A DNA stretch of 16,656 nucleotides from Saccoglossus kowalevskii (GCF_000003605.2 NW_003149220.1:1-16656), one strand, 5' to 3'; numbered from the stretch's first letter, positions 1-9,650 are shown. Translations and numbers: made by a program. The notes: generated by a model not told the origin, from the letters alone.

Positions 1-620
1 ACACAGTGACTGGATGGCAATTGGACCCTATTCATTTCTATAGGCCATCTATATGTTTTGTGTGCATGTACATACGCAGTGACTGGCTGGCAAATGGACC
101 CTATTCATTTCTATAGGCCATCTATATGTTTTGCGACGTGTACTTACAGAGTGACTAGCTGGCAAAAGGACCCCATTCATTTCTATAGGCCATCTATATA
201 TTTTGCGACGTGTACATACGCAGTGACTGGCTGGCAAATTAACAGTATTCATTTCTATAGGCCATCTATACGTTTTGAGTGCATGTACATACGCAGTGTC
301 TGGCTGGCAAATGGACCCTATTCATTTCTATAGGCCATCTATACGTTTTGCGACGTGCACATACGCAGTGACTGGTTGGCAAATGGACACTATTCATTTC
401 TATAAGCCTTCTATACGTTTTGTGACGTGTACATACGCAGTGACTGGCTGCCAAATGTACCATATTCATTTCTATAGGCCATCTATACGTTTTGCGACGT
501 GTACATACGCAGTGACTGGAAGGCAAATGAACCCAATTCATTTCTATAGGCTATCTATATGTTTTTCGACGTGTTCATACGCAGTGACTGGCTGACAAAT
601 GGACCCTATTCATTTCTAGA
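1..620. repeat. Cassette tail cut by the window edge, copy of 1539-2230
   Basis: The window opens in the unit with gatggcaattgg (start 4), which elsewhere is the third unit of the 93-72-73 cassette. The unit order then matches 1542 onwards at an offset of 1538: a 73-bp tgtgcatg unit, cttacagagtgac, the attaacag unit (start 221), gagtgcatg, a ggacac unit, ctgccaaatgtacc, aaggcaaatg and ctgacaaatgg. The copy at 1542 carries one extra 73-bp unit (1904-1976), which is absent here. Similarity fades after about 615, where ctagagg replaces ctatagg. Confidence 0.85.
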
Positions 621-1014
621 GGCCATCTGTACGTTTTGCGACGTGCACATACGCTGTGACTGGAAGGCAAATGGACCCTATTCATTTCTATAGGCCATCT
701 ATACGTTTTCAGTGCGTGTACATACGCAGTGACTGGCTGGCAAATGGACCCTATTCATTTCTATAGGCTATCTATATGTTTTTCGACATGTTCATACGCA
801 GTGACTGGCTGACAAATGGACCCTATTCATTTCTACATGCCATCTATATGTTTTGCTACGTGTACATACGCAGTGATTGGCTGGCAAATGGACCCTATTC
901 ATTTCTACATGCCATCTATATGTTTTGCGACGTGTACATAGGCAGTGACTGGCTGGCAAATTAACTGTATTCATTTCGATAGGCCATCTATACGTTTATC
1001 GACGTGTACATACG
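582..1014. repeat. Six-unit block shared with 11155-11588
   Basis: Units starting at 582, 654, 727, 799, 871 and 943 match those at 11155, 11227, 11300, 11372, 11444 and 11516 in type and order. Shared marks are ctagagg, an aaggcaaatg unit ending in cagtgcgtg (73 bp), tttttcgac with a ttcatacg end, ctgacaaatgg with ctacatgcc, ttttgctacg, and an attaactg unit preceded by cataggcag. The offset is 10,573 bp throughout. There are scattered single-base differences, for example ctgtacg here against ctatacg there. Confidence 0.8.
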
Positions 1015-1087
1015 CAGTGACTGGCTGGCAAATGGACCCTATTCATTTCTATAGGCCATCTATATGTTTTGTGTGCATGTACCTACG

Positions 1088-2465
1088 CAGTGACTGGCTG
1101 GCAAATGGATCCTATTCATTTCTATAGGCCAGTTATATGTTTTGCGACGTGTACATACGCAGTGACTGGCTGGCAAATTAACTGCATTCATTTATATCGG
1201 CCATCTATATGTTTTGCGACGTGTACATACGCAGTGACTGGCTGGCAAATGGACCATATTCATTTCTATAGGCCATCGTATATGTTTTGCGACGTGTACA
1301 TACGCAGTGACTGGCTGGCAAGTGGACCCTATTCATTTCTACATGCCATCTATATGTTTTGCGACGTGTACATACGCAGTGACTGGGTGGCAAATGGACA
1401 CTATTCATTTCTATAGGACACTATTCATTTCTATAGGCCATCTATACGTTTTGTGTGCATGTACATACGTAGTGACTGGCTGGCAAATGGACCCTATTAT
1501 TGTCTATATGCCATCTATATGCTTTGCCACGTGTACATACACAGTGACTGGATGGCAATTGGACCCTATTCATTTCTATAGGCCATCTATATGTTTTGTG
1601 TGCATGTACATACGCAGTGACTGGCTGGCAAATGGACCCTATTCATTTCTATAGGCCATCTATATGTTTTGCGACGTGTACTTACAGAGTGACTGGCTGG
1701 CAAATGGACCCCATTCATTTCTATAGGCCATCTATATGTTTTGCGACGTGTACATACGCAGTGACTGGCTGGCAAATTAACAGTATTCATTTCTATAGGC
1801 CATCTATACGTTTTGAGTGCGTGTACATACGCAGTGACTGGCTGGCAAATGGACCCTATTCATTTCTATAGGCCATCTATACGTTTTGCGACGTGCACAT
1901 ACGCAGTGACTGGCTGGCAAATGGACCCTATTCATTTCTATAGGCCATCTATACGTTTTGAGTGCGTGCACATACGCAGTGACTGGCTGGCAAATGGACA
2001 CTATTCATTTCTATAAGCCATCTATACGTTTTGTGACGTGTACATACGCAGTGACTGGCTGCCAAATGTACCATATTCATTTCTATAGGCCATCTATACG
2101 TTTTGCGACGTGTACATACGCAGTGACTGGAAGGCAAATGGACCCAATTCATTTCTATAGGCTATCTATATGTTTTTCGACGTGTTCATACGCAGTGACT
2201 GGCTGACAAATGGACCCTATTCATTTCTATAGGCTATCTATATGTTTTGCGACGTGTACATACGCAGTGACTGGCTGGCAAATGGACCCTATTCATTTCA
2301 ATAGTCCAGCTATATGTTTTGCGACGTGTATATACGCAGTGACTGGCTTGTAAATTAACTGTATTCATTTCTATAGGCCATCTATACATTTTGCGACGTG
2401 TACATACGCAGTGACTGGCTGGCAAATGGACCCTATTCATTTCTATAGGCCATCTATATGTTTTG
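1088..2465. repeat. Long cassette, copy 1 (also at 6111-7416 and 15442-16656)
   Basis: The unit lengths from 1088 run 72-72-73-72-93-72-73-72-72-73. They match 6111 onward at an offset of 5023 with few base differences. The copy here has one additional 73-bp unit (1904-1976, ending gagtgcgtg), after which the offset becomes 4950. Homology ends near 2465, where this copy continues with gcgacg and the other with tgtgcatg. The set includes the accatattc unit with catcgtatatg, the 93-bp unit, ttattgtctatatg, gatggcaattgg, the attaacag unit, aaggcaaatg, the caatagtccagc unit and the cttgtaaattaac unit. Confidence 0.88.
1377..1614. repeat. 93-72-73 cassette with internal 20-bp duplication
   Basis: The 93-bp unit (1377-1469) holds two adjacent copies of a 20-bp stretch beginning ggacactattc, at 1396-1415 and 1416-1435, plus the one-base-longer tgtgcatg end. 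It is followed by a 72-bp unit with ttattgtctatatgcc and gctttgccacgtg, then a 73-bp unit with gatggcaattgg. The same trio starts at 6400, 8374, 8900, 12892 and 15730, and a modified form at 4285. The 238-bp trio is the clearest cassette marker in the array. Confidence 0.93.
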
Positions 2466-2480
2466 CGACGTGTACATACG

Positions 2481-3380
2481 CAGTGACTGGCTGGCAAATG
2501 GACCCTATTCATTTCTATAGGCCATCTATACGTTTTGTGTGCATGTACATACGCAGTGACTGGCTGTCAAATGGACCCTATTCATTTCTATAGGCTATCT
2601 ATATGTTTTGCCACGTGTACATACGCCGTGACTGGCTGGCAAATGGACCCTATTCATTTCTACATGCCATCTATATGTTTTGCGACGTGTACATACGCAC
2701 TGACTGAGAGGCAAATGAACCCTATTCATTTCTATAGGCCATCTATATGTTTTGCGACGTGTACATACGCAGTGACTGGCTGGCAAATTAACTGTATTCA
2801 TTTCGATAGGCCATCTATACGTTTATCGACGTGTACATACGCAGTGACTGGCTGGCAAATGGACCCTATTCATTTCTATAGGCCATCTATATGTTTTGTG
2901 TGCATGTACCTACGCAGTGACTGGCTGGCAAATGGACCCTATTCAATTCTATATGCCATCTATATGTTTTGCGACGTGTACATAGCAGTGACTGGCTGCC
3001 AAATGGATCCTATTCATTTCTATAGGCCATCTATATGTTTTACGACGTGTACATACGCAGTGAATTGCTGGCAAGTGGACCCTATTCATTTCTATAGGCC
3101 ATCTATATGTTTTGCGACGTGTACTTACGGAGTGACTGGCTGGCAAATTAACAGTATTCATTTCTATAGGCCATCTATACGTTTTGAGTGCGTGTACATA
3201 CGCAGTGACTGGCTGGCAAATGGACCCTATTCATTTCTATAGGCCATCTATACGTTTTGCGATGTGTACATACGCCGTGACTGGCTGGAAAATGGACCCT
3301 ATTCATGTCTATAGGATATCTATACGTTTTGCGACGTGTACATACACAGTGACTCACTGGCAAGTGGACACTATTCATGT
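2481..3380. repeat. Mixed monomers including a 73-71 pair
   Basis: This is continuous array with no gene. Units at 2481-2841 correspond in order to 9858-10144 (offset 7377) through shared tgtgcatg, ttttgccacg, ccgtgac and gtttatcgac marks, with one unit (2698, ctgagaggc) absent from the other copy. The pair 2842 (73 bp, tgcatgtacctacg) and 2915 (71 bp, caattctatatgcc and acatagcag) is the same pair that begins the recurrent block found again near 5025, 11735, 12460 and 13777. Units 3203-3418 resemble 10723-10865 (ctataggatatc, catgtctatag). Confidence 0.85.
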
Positions 3381-3813
3381 CTATAGGCTATCTATATGTT
3401 TTGCGACGTGTACATTCGCAGTGACTGGCTGGCAAGTGGACCCTATTCATTTCTATAGGCCATCTATATGTTTTGCGACGTGTACATACGCAGTGCCTGG
3501 AAGGCAAATGGACCCTATTCATTTCTAGAGGCCATCTATACGTTTTGCGACGTGTACATTCGCAGTGACTGGAAGGCAAATGGTCCCTATTCATTTCTAT
3601 AGGCCATCTATACGTTTCTAGTGCGTGTACATACGCAGTGACTGGCTGGCAAATGGACCCTATTCATTTCTATAGGATATCTATATGTTTTGCGACGTGT
3701 ACATACGCAGTGACAGACTGGCAAATGGACCCAATTCATTTCTATAGGCTATCTATATGTTTTGAGACGTGTTCATACGCAGTGACTGGCTGACAAATGG
3801 ACTCTATTCATTT
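3381..3813. repeat. 433-bp six-unit tandem duplication, left copy
   Basis: Six units (five of 72 bp and one of 73) are repeated immediately at an offset of 433. Comparing the two copies base by base by hand, I find a single difference: cattt at 3448-3452 against cgttt at 3881-3885. The copies share rare marks such as agtgcctggaagg, aaatggtccc, gtttctagtgcg, ctataggatatc, gtgacagactgg, ttttgagacg and actctattc. Confidence 0.93.
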
Positions 3814-4246
3814 CTATAGGCTATCTATATGTTTTGCGACGTGTACATTCGCAGTGACTGGCTGGCAAGTGGACCCTATTCGTTTCTATAGGCCATCTAT
3901 ATGTTTTGCGACGTGTACATACGCAGTGCCTGGAAGGCAAATGGACCCTATTCATTTCTAGAGGCCATCTATACGTTTTGCGACGTGTACATTCGCAGTG
4001 ACTGGAAGGCAAATGGTCCCTATTCATTTCTATAGGCCATCTATACGTTTCTAGTGCGTGTACATACGCAGTGACTGGCTGGCAAATGGACCCTATTCAT
4101 TTCTATAGGATATCTATATGTTTTGCGACGTGTACATACGCAGTGACAGACTGGCAAATGGACCCAATTCATTTCTATAGGCTATCTATATGTTTTGAGA
4201 CGTGTTCATACGCAGTGACTGGCTGACAAATGGACTCTATTCATTT
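3814..4246. repeat. 433-bp six-unit tandem duplication, right copy
   Basis: Right-hand copy of 3381-3813. Identity continues to about 4271; just after that the right copy reads acatatgcag where the left reads acattcgcag. The unit boundaries are 3852, 3924, 3996, 4069, 4141 and 4213. This is one of the youngest-looking duplications in the window. Confidence 0.93.
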
Positions 4247-4284
4247 CTATAGGCTATCTATATGTTTTGCGACGTGTACATATG

Positions 4285-4593
4285 CAGTGACTGGCTGGCA
4301 AATGGACACTATTCATTTCTATAGGACACTATTCATTTCTATAGGCCATATGTACGTCATGTGTGCATGTACATACGCAGTGACTGGCTGGCAAATGGAC
4401 CCTATTCATGTCTATATGCCATCTATATGCTTTGCGACGTGTACATACACAGTGACTGGATGGCAATTGGACCCTATTCATTTCTATAGTCCAGCTATAT
4501 GTTTTGCGACGTGTATATACGCAGTGACTGGCTTGTAAATTAACTGTATTCATTTCTATAGGCCATCTATACATTTTGCGACGTGTACATACG
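4285..4593. repeat. Modified 93-bp cassette and a chimeric unit
   Basis: The 93-bp unit at 4285-4377 has the 20-bp duplication (4304-4323 and 4324-4343) but lacks the gggtgg start of the other six and ends with the unusual ccatatgtacgtcatg. The next unit (4378) has catgtctatatgcc instead of ttattgtctatatgcc and gctttgcgacg rather than gctttgccacg. Unit 4450 begins as the gatggcaattgg type but ends as the agtccagctatatg type, and the following unit (4522, cttgtaaattaac) matches 2337. Confidence 0.85.
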
Positions 4594-5024
4594 CAGTGAC
4601 TGGCTGGCAAATTAACTGTATTCATTTCTATAGGCCATCTATATGTTTTGCGACGTGTACATACGCAGTGACTGGCTGGCAAATTAACTGCATTCATTTA
4701 TATCGGCCATCTATATGTTTTGCGACGTGTACATACGCAGTGACTGGCTGGCAAGTGGACCCTTTTCATGTCTATAGGCCATCTATATGTTTTGCGACGT
4801 GTACATACGCAGTGACTTGTTGGCAAGTGGACCCTATTCATTTCTATAGGCCATCTATATGTTTTGCGACGTGTACATAAGCAGTGAATTGCTGCAAGTT
4901 GGACCTATTCATTTCTATAGGCCATCTATATGTTTTGCGACGTGTACCTACGGAGTGACTGGCTGGCAAATGGACCCCATTCATTTCTATAGGCCATCTA
5001 TATGATTTGCGACGTGTACATATG
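4594..5024. repeat. Mixed monomers rich in the attaac subfamily
   Basis: Continuous array. Three attaac-type units stand in a row (4522, 4594, 4666); most others in the window stand alone. Unit 4882 is 71 bp, with small compensating changes in its middle (gctgcaagttggacctattc compared with gctggcaagtggaccctatt in related units). No coding or other feature is seen. Confidence 0.85.
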
Positions 5025-5457
5025 CAGTGACTGGCTGGCAAATTAACAGTATTCATTTCTATAGGCCATCTATACGTTTTGTGTGCATGTACCTACGCAG
5101 TGACTGGCTGGCAAATGGACCCTATTCAATTCTAAATGCCATCTATATGTTTTGCGACGTGTACATAGCAGTGACTGGCTGCCAAATGGAGCCTATTCAT
5201 TTCTATAGGCCAGCTATATGTTTTGCGACGTGTACATACGCAGTGACTGGCTGGCAAATTAACTGCATTCATTTATATCGGCCATCTATATGTTTTACGA
5301 CGTGTACATACGCAGTGACTGGCTGGCAAATGGACCATATTCATTTCTATAGGCCATCTTATATGTTTTGCGACGTGTACATACGCAGTGACTGGCTGGC
5401 AAGTGGACCCTATTCATGTCTATAGGCCAGCTATATGTTTTTCGACGTGTACATACG
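5025..5457. repeat. 73-71-72-72-73 block, copy of 13777-14209
   Basis: The unit lengths 73 (5025), 71 (5098), 72 (5169), 72 (5241), 73 (5313) and 72 (5386) are repeated at 13777, 13850, 13921, 13993, 14065 and 14138, offset 8752. Both copies share the private marks aaatgcc in the 71-bp unit, ggagcctattc, gttttacgac, catcttatatg and catgtctataggccagc. Close similarity runs from about 5080 to about 5435. Confidence 0.85.
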
Positions 5458-5962
5458 CAGTGACTGGCAGGCAAATTAACTGCATTCATTTATATCGGCC
5501 ATCTATATGTTTTGCGACGTGTACATATGCAGTGACTGGATGGCATATGGACCATATTCATTTCTACAGGCCATCTTATATGTTTTGCGACGTGTACATA
5601 CGCATTGACTGGCTGGCAAGTGGACCCTATTCATGTCTATGGGCCATCTATATGTTTTGCGACGTGTACATACGCAGTGACTTGCTGGCAAATGGACCCT
5701 ATTCATTTCTATAGGCCATCTCTATGTTTTGCGACGTGTACTTACGGAGTGACTAGCTGGCAAGTGGACTCCATTCATTTCTATAGGCCATCTATATGTT
5801 TTGCGACGTGTACATACGCAGTGACTGGCTGGCAAATGGACCCTATTCATTTCTATAGGCCATATATGTGTTTTGCGACGTGTATATACGCAGTGACTGG
5901 CTGGCAAATTAACTGTATTCATTTCGATAGGCCATCTATACGTTTATCGACGTGTACATACG

Positions 5963-6327
5963 CAGTGACTGGCTGACTGGCAAATGGACCCTATTCATTT
6001 CTAGAGGCCATCTATATGTTTTGTGTGCATGTACCTACGCAGTGACTGGCTGGCAAATGGACCCTATTCAATTCTATATGCCATCTATATGTTTTGCGAC
6101 ATGTACATAGCAGTGACTGGCTGCCAAATGGATCCTATTCATTTCTATAGGCCAGTTATATGTTTTGCGACGTGTACATACGCAGTGACTGGTTGGCAAA
6201 TTAACTGCATTCATTTATATCGGCCATCTATATGTTTTGCGACGTGTACATACGCAGTGACTGGCTGGCAAATGGACCATATTCATTTCTATAGGCCATC
6301 GTATATGTTTTGCGACGTGTACATACG
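5963..6327. repeat. 77-71-72-72-73 block, first copy
   Basis: The 77-bp unit (5963-6039) carries a 4-bp insertion (ctgactggc in place of ctggc) and the longer tgcatgtacc end. It is followed by a 71-bp unit (caattctatatgcc, acatagcag), a ctgccaaatggatcc unit, an attaactgc unit with atatcgg, and an accatattc unit with catcgtatatg. The same order is seen at 7865, 12095 and 15294 and in part at 14282. At 7865, 12095 and 14282 the 4-bp insertion reads ctggctggc; at 15294 it reads ctgactggc as here. Confidence 0.9.
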
Positions 6328-6399
6328 CAGTGACTGGCTGGCAAGTGGACCCTATTCATTTCTACATGCCATCTATATGTTTTGCGACGTGTACATACG

Positions 6400-6637
6400 C
6401 AGTGACTGGGTGGCAAATGGACACTATTCATTTCTATAGGACACTATTCATTTCTATAGGCCATCTATACGTTTTGTATGCATGTACATACGTAGTGACT
6501 GGCTGGCAAATGGACCCTATTATTGTCTATATGCCATCTATATGCTTTGCCACGTGTACATACACAGTGACTGGATGGCAATTGGACCCTATTCATTTCT
6601 ATAGGCCATCTATATGTTTTGTGTGCATGTACATACG
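6400..6637. repeat. 93-72-73 cassette
   Basis: Internal 20-bp duplication at 6419-6438 and 6439-6458, followed by the ttattgtc unit (6493) and the gatggcaattgg unit (6565). Differs from the 1377 copy by tgtatgcatg for tgtgtgcatg at the end of the 93-bp unit. Confidence 0.92.
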
Positions 6638-7326
6638 CAGTGACTTGCTGGCAAATGGACCCTATTCATTTCTATAGGCCATCTATATGTTTTGCGACGT
6701 GTACTTACAGAGTGACTGGCTGGCAAATGGACCCCATTCATTTCTATAGGCCATCTATATGTTTTGCGACGTGTACATACGCAGTGACTGGCTGGCAAAT
6801 TAACAGTATTCATTTCTATAGGCCATCTATACGTTTTGAGTGCGTGTACATACGCAGTGACTGGCTGGCAAATGGACCCTATTCATTTCTATAGGCCATC
6901 TATACGTTTTGCGACGTGCACATACGCAGTGACTGGTTGGCAAATGGACACTATTCATTTCTATAAGCCATCTATACGTTTTGTGACGTGTACATACGCA
7001 GTGACTGGCTGCCAAATGTACCATATTCATTTCTATAGGCCATCTATACGTTTTGCGACGTGTACATACGCAGTGACTGGAAGGCAAATGGACCCAATTC
7101 ATTTCTATAGGCTATCTATATGTTTTTCGACGTGTTCATACGCAGTGACTGGCTGACAAATGGACCCTATTCATTTCTATAGGCTATCTATATGTTTTGC
7201 GACGTGTACATACGCAGTGACTGGCTGGCAAATGGACCCTATTCATTTCAATAGTCCAGCTATATGTTTTGCGACGTGTATATACGCAGTGACTGGCTTG
7301 TAAATTAACTGTATTCATTTTCTATA

Positions 7327-7710
7327 GGCCATCTATACATTTTGCGACGTGTACATACGCAGTGACTGGCTGGCAAATGGACCCCATTCATTTCTATAGG
7401 CCATCTATATGTTTTGTGTGCATGTACTACGCAGTGACTGGCTGGCAAATGGACCATATTCATTTCTATAGGCCATCTTATATGTTTTGCGACGTGTACA
7501 TACGCAGTGACTGGCTGGCAAATTAACTGCATTCTTTTATATCGGTCATCTATATGTTTTGCGACGTGTACATACGCAGTGACTGGATGGCAAATGGACC
7601 ATATTCATTTCTATAGGCCATCTCTATGTTTTGCGACGTGTACTTACGGAGTGACTGGCTGGCAAGTGGACTATATTCATTTCTATAGGCCATCTATATG
7701 TTTTGCGACG
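7327..7710. repeat. Mixed monomers between two cassettes
   Basis: Continuous array of five units. Unit 7360 has the tgtgcatg end but has lost one base (tgtactacg), so it is 72 bp. Unit 7505 is an attaactgc unit with cttttatatcggtcatc. Units from about 7592 onward match 5690 onward at an offset of 1902 (catctctatg, cttacggagtgac), leading into the next 77-bp block. No gene is seen. Confidence 0.85.
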
Positions 7711-8271
7711 TGTACATACGCAGTGACTGGCTGGCAAATGGACCCTATTCATTTCTATAGGCCATATATGTGTTTTGCGACGTGTATGTACGCAGTGACT
7801 GGCTGGCAAATTAACTGTATTCATTTCGATAGGCCATCTATATGTTTATCGACGTGTACATACGCAGTGACTGGCTGGCTGGCAAATGGACCCTATTCAT
7901 TTCTAGAGGCCATCTATATGTTTTGTGTGCATGTACCTACGCAGTGACTGGCTGGCAAATGGACCCTATTCAATTCTATATGCCATCTATATGTTTTGCG
8001 ACATGTACATAGCAGTGACTGGCTGCCAAATGGATCCTATTCATTTCTATAGGCCAGCTATATTTTTTGCGACGTGTACATACGCAGTGACTGGCTGGCA
8101 AATTAACTGCATTCATTTATATCGGCCAACTATATGTTTTGCGACGTGTACATACGCAGTGACTGGCTGGCAAATGGACCATATTCATTTCTATAGGCCA
8201 TCGTATATGTTTTGCGACGTGTACATTCGCAGTGACTGGCTGGCAAGTGGACCCTATTCATGTCTATAGGC
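7711..8271. repeat. 0.56-kb segment, copy of 11941-12501
   Basis: Offset is 4230 with no indel. Hand comparison shows about three differences: tgtatgta against tgtatata near 7788, ttttgcgac against ttttgagac near 8214, and acattcgc against acatacgc near 8226. It contains the 77-bp unit at 7865 with its ctggctggc insertion, the 71-bp unit at 7942, and the private mark gctatatttttt. The copies part at about 8272, where one reads ccatatatatg and the other ccatctatatg. Confidence 0.92.
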
Positions 8272-8755
8272 CATATATATGTTTTGCGACGTGTACATAC
8301 GCAGTGACTTGCTGGCAAGTGGATCCTATTCATTTCTACATGCCATCTATATGTTTTGCGACGTGTACATACGCAGTGACTGGGTGGCAAATGGACACTA
8401 TTCATTTCTATAGGACACTATTCATTTCTATAGGCCATCTATACGTTTTGTGTGCATGTACATACGTAGTGACTGGCTGGCAAATGGACCCTATTATTGT
8501 CTATATGCCATCTATATGCTTTGCCACGTGTACATACGCAGTGACTGGATGGCAATTGGACCCTATTCATTTCTATAGGCCATCTATATGTTTTGTGTGC
8601 ATGTACATACGCAGTGACTGGCTGGCAAATGGACCCTATTCATTTCTATAGGCCATCTATATGTTTTGCGACGTGTACTTACAGAGTGACTGGCTGGCAA
8701 ATGGACCCTATTCATTTCTATAGGCTATCTATATGTTTTGCGACGTGTACATACG
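8230..8755. repeat. 526-bp seven-unit tandem duplication, left copy
   Basis: Unit lengths 72-72-93-72-73-72-72 repeat immediately at an offset of 526. The unit includes the 93-72-73 cassette (20-bp duplication at 8393-8412 and 8413-8432). Over 8281-8550 against 8807-9076 I found one difference, tacatacgc against tatatacgc. The ends of the two copies differ more (8684 against 9210: ccctattc and ggctatc against cccattc and ggccatatatatg). Confidence 0.92.
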
Positions 8756-9281
8756 CAGTGACTGGCTGGCAAGTGGACCCTATTCATGTCTATATGCCAT
8801 ATATATGTTTTGCGACGTGTACATACGCAGTGACTTGCTGGCAAGTGGATCCTATTCATTTCTACATGCCATCTATATGTTTTGCGACGTGTACATACGC
8901 AGTGACTGGGTGGCAAATGGACACTATTCATTTCTATAGGACACTATTCATTTCTATAGGCCATCTATACGTTTTGTGTGCATGTACATACGTAGTGACT
9001 GGCTGGCAAATGGACCCTATTATTGTCTATATGCCATCTATATGCTTTGCCACGTGTATATACGCAGTGACTGGATGGCAATTGGACCCTATTCATTTCT
9101 ATAGGCCATCTATATGTTTTGTGTGCATGTACATACGCAGTGACTGGCTGGCAAATGGACCCTATTCATTTCTATAGGCCATCTATATGTTTTGCGACGT
9201 GTACTTACAGAGTGACTGGCTGGCAAATGGACCCCATTCATTTCTATAGGCCATATATATGTTTTGCGACGTGTACATACG
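8756..9281. repeat. 526-bp seven-unit tandem duplication, right copy
   Basis: Right copy of 8230-8755, with its 20-bp duplication at 8919-8938 and 8939-8958. From about 8794 this copy also matches 12786 onward, so it was part of a longer segment copied elsewhere. Confidence 0.92.
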
Positions 9282-9650
9282 CAGTGACTGGCTGGCAAAT
9301 GGACCCTATTCATTTCTATAGGCCATCTATACGTTTTGCGACGGGCACATACGCAGTGACTGGTTGGCAAATGGACGCTATTCATTTCTATAAGCCATCT
9401 ATACGTTTTGTGACGTGTACATACGCAGTGACTGGCTGCCAAATGTACCATATTCATTTCTATAGGCCATCTATACGTTTTGCGACGTGTACATACGCAG
9501 TGACTGGAAGGCAAATGGACCCAATTCATTTCTATAGGCTATCTATATGTATTTCGACGTGTTCATACGCAGTGACTGGCTGACAAATGGACCCTATTCA
9601 TTTCTATAGGCTATCTATATGTTTTGCGACATGTACATACGCAGTGACTG
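8794..9650. repeat. 0.86-kb segment, copy of 12786-13642
   Basis: Offset is 3992. Shared private marks include cgacgggcac in the ggttgg unit (9354 and 13346) and tgtatttcgac (near 9548 and 13540). About half a dozen single-base differences were noticed, such as ccatatatatg against ccatctatatg and ttttgcgac against ttttccgac near 9254 and 13256. The segment ends near 9650, where ctggcaaatgg is replaced by ctgccaaatgtacc in the other copy. Confidence 0.88.

Larger units (their letters stand above)
5487..7326. repeat. 1.84-kb segment, repeated at 14818-16656
   Basis: From atatcggcc at about 5487 the sequence matches 14818 onward at an offset of 9331. The offset becomes 9330 after a one-base loss in the other copy (tatgtttgcg at about 15638), then 9328 after a 2-bp gain near 16450. 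Both copies include a 77-bp unit, the 93-72-73 cassette, the attaacag unit and the cttgtaaattaac unit, which in both ends with an extra T (cattttct). In a hand comparison of about 350 bp (5541-5890) I saw about six differences, so identity is roughly 98%. The match runs to the end of the window and may continue beyond it. Confidence 0.9.

Noticed and set aside
24-41. Short inverted repeat cctat...atagg in most units (5-bp stem, 8-nt loop)
   Set aside because: The stem is short and is broken in many unit types (attaac, ctatatgcc, catattc) without compensating changes, so a conserved structure is not supported.
41-60. TATA-like tctatatg and tatatatg as promoters, and cacgtg E-box motifs in the ttgccacgtg units
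   Set aside because: These are common short words repeated by the array; there is no gene downstream and no pattern beyond subfamily membership.
2535-3242. Long + strand open frame (235 codons) and many 60-190-codon frames on both strands, giving cysteine-rich 24-residue repeat proteins
   Set aside because: The period of 72 is divisible by 3, so any frame without a stop in one unit stays open. Frames are broken by 73-, 71- and 77-bp units every few repeats, most begin at non-ATG or arbitrary codons, both strands are equally open, and length changes are not confined to multiples of 3.
3347-3359. Palindrome cagtgactcactg with an AP-1-like tgactca
   Set aside because: It occurs in one unit only, by point changes in the common cagtgactgg core, and has no context as a regulatory site.
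3814-4246. 433-bp duplication as certain assembly error
   Set aside because: Near identity raises the possibility, but other duplications of graded age are present and the single difference argues for two real copies; left open as a check rather than asserted.
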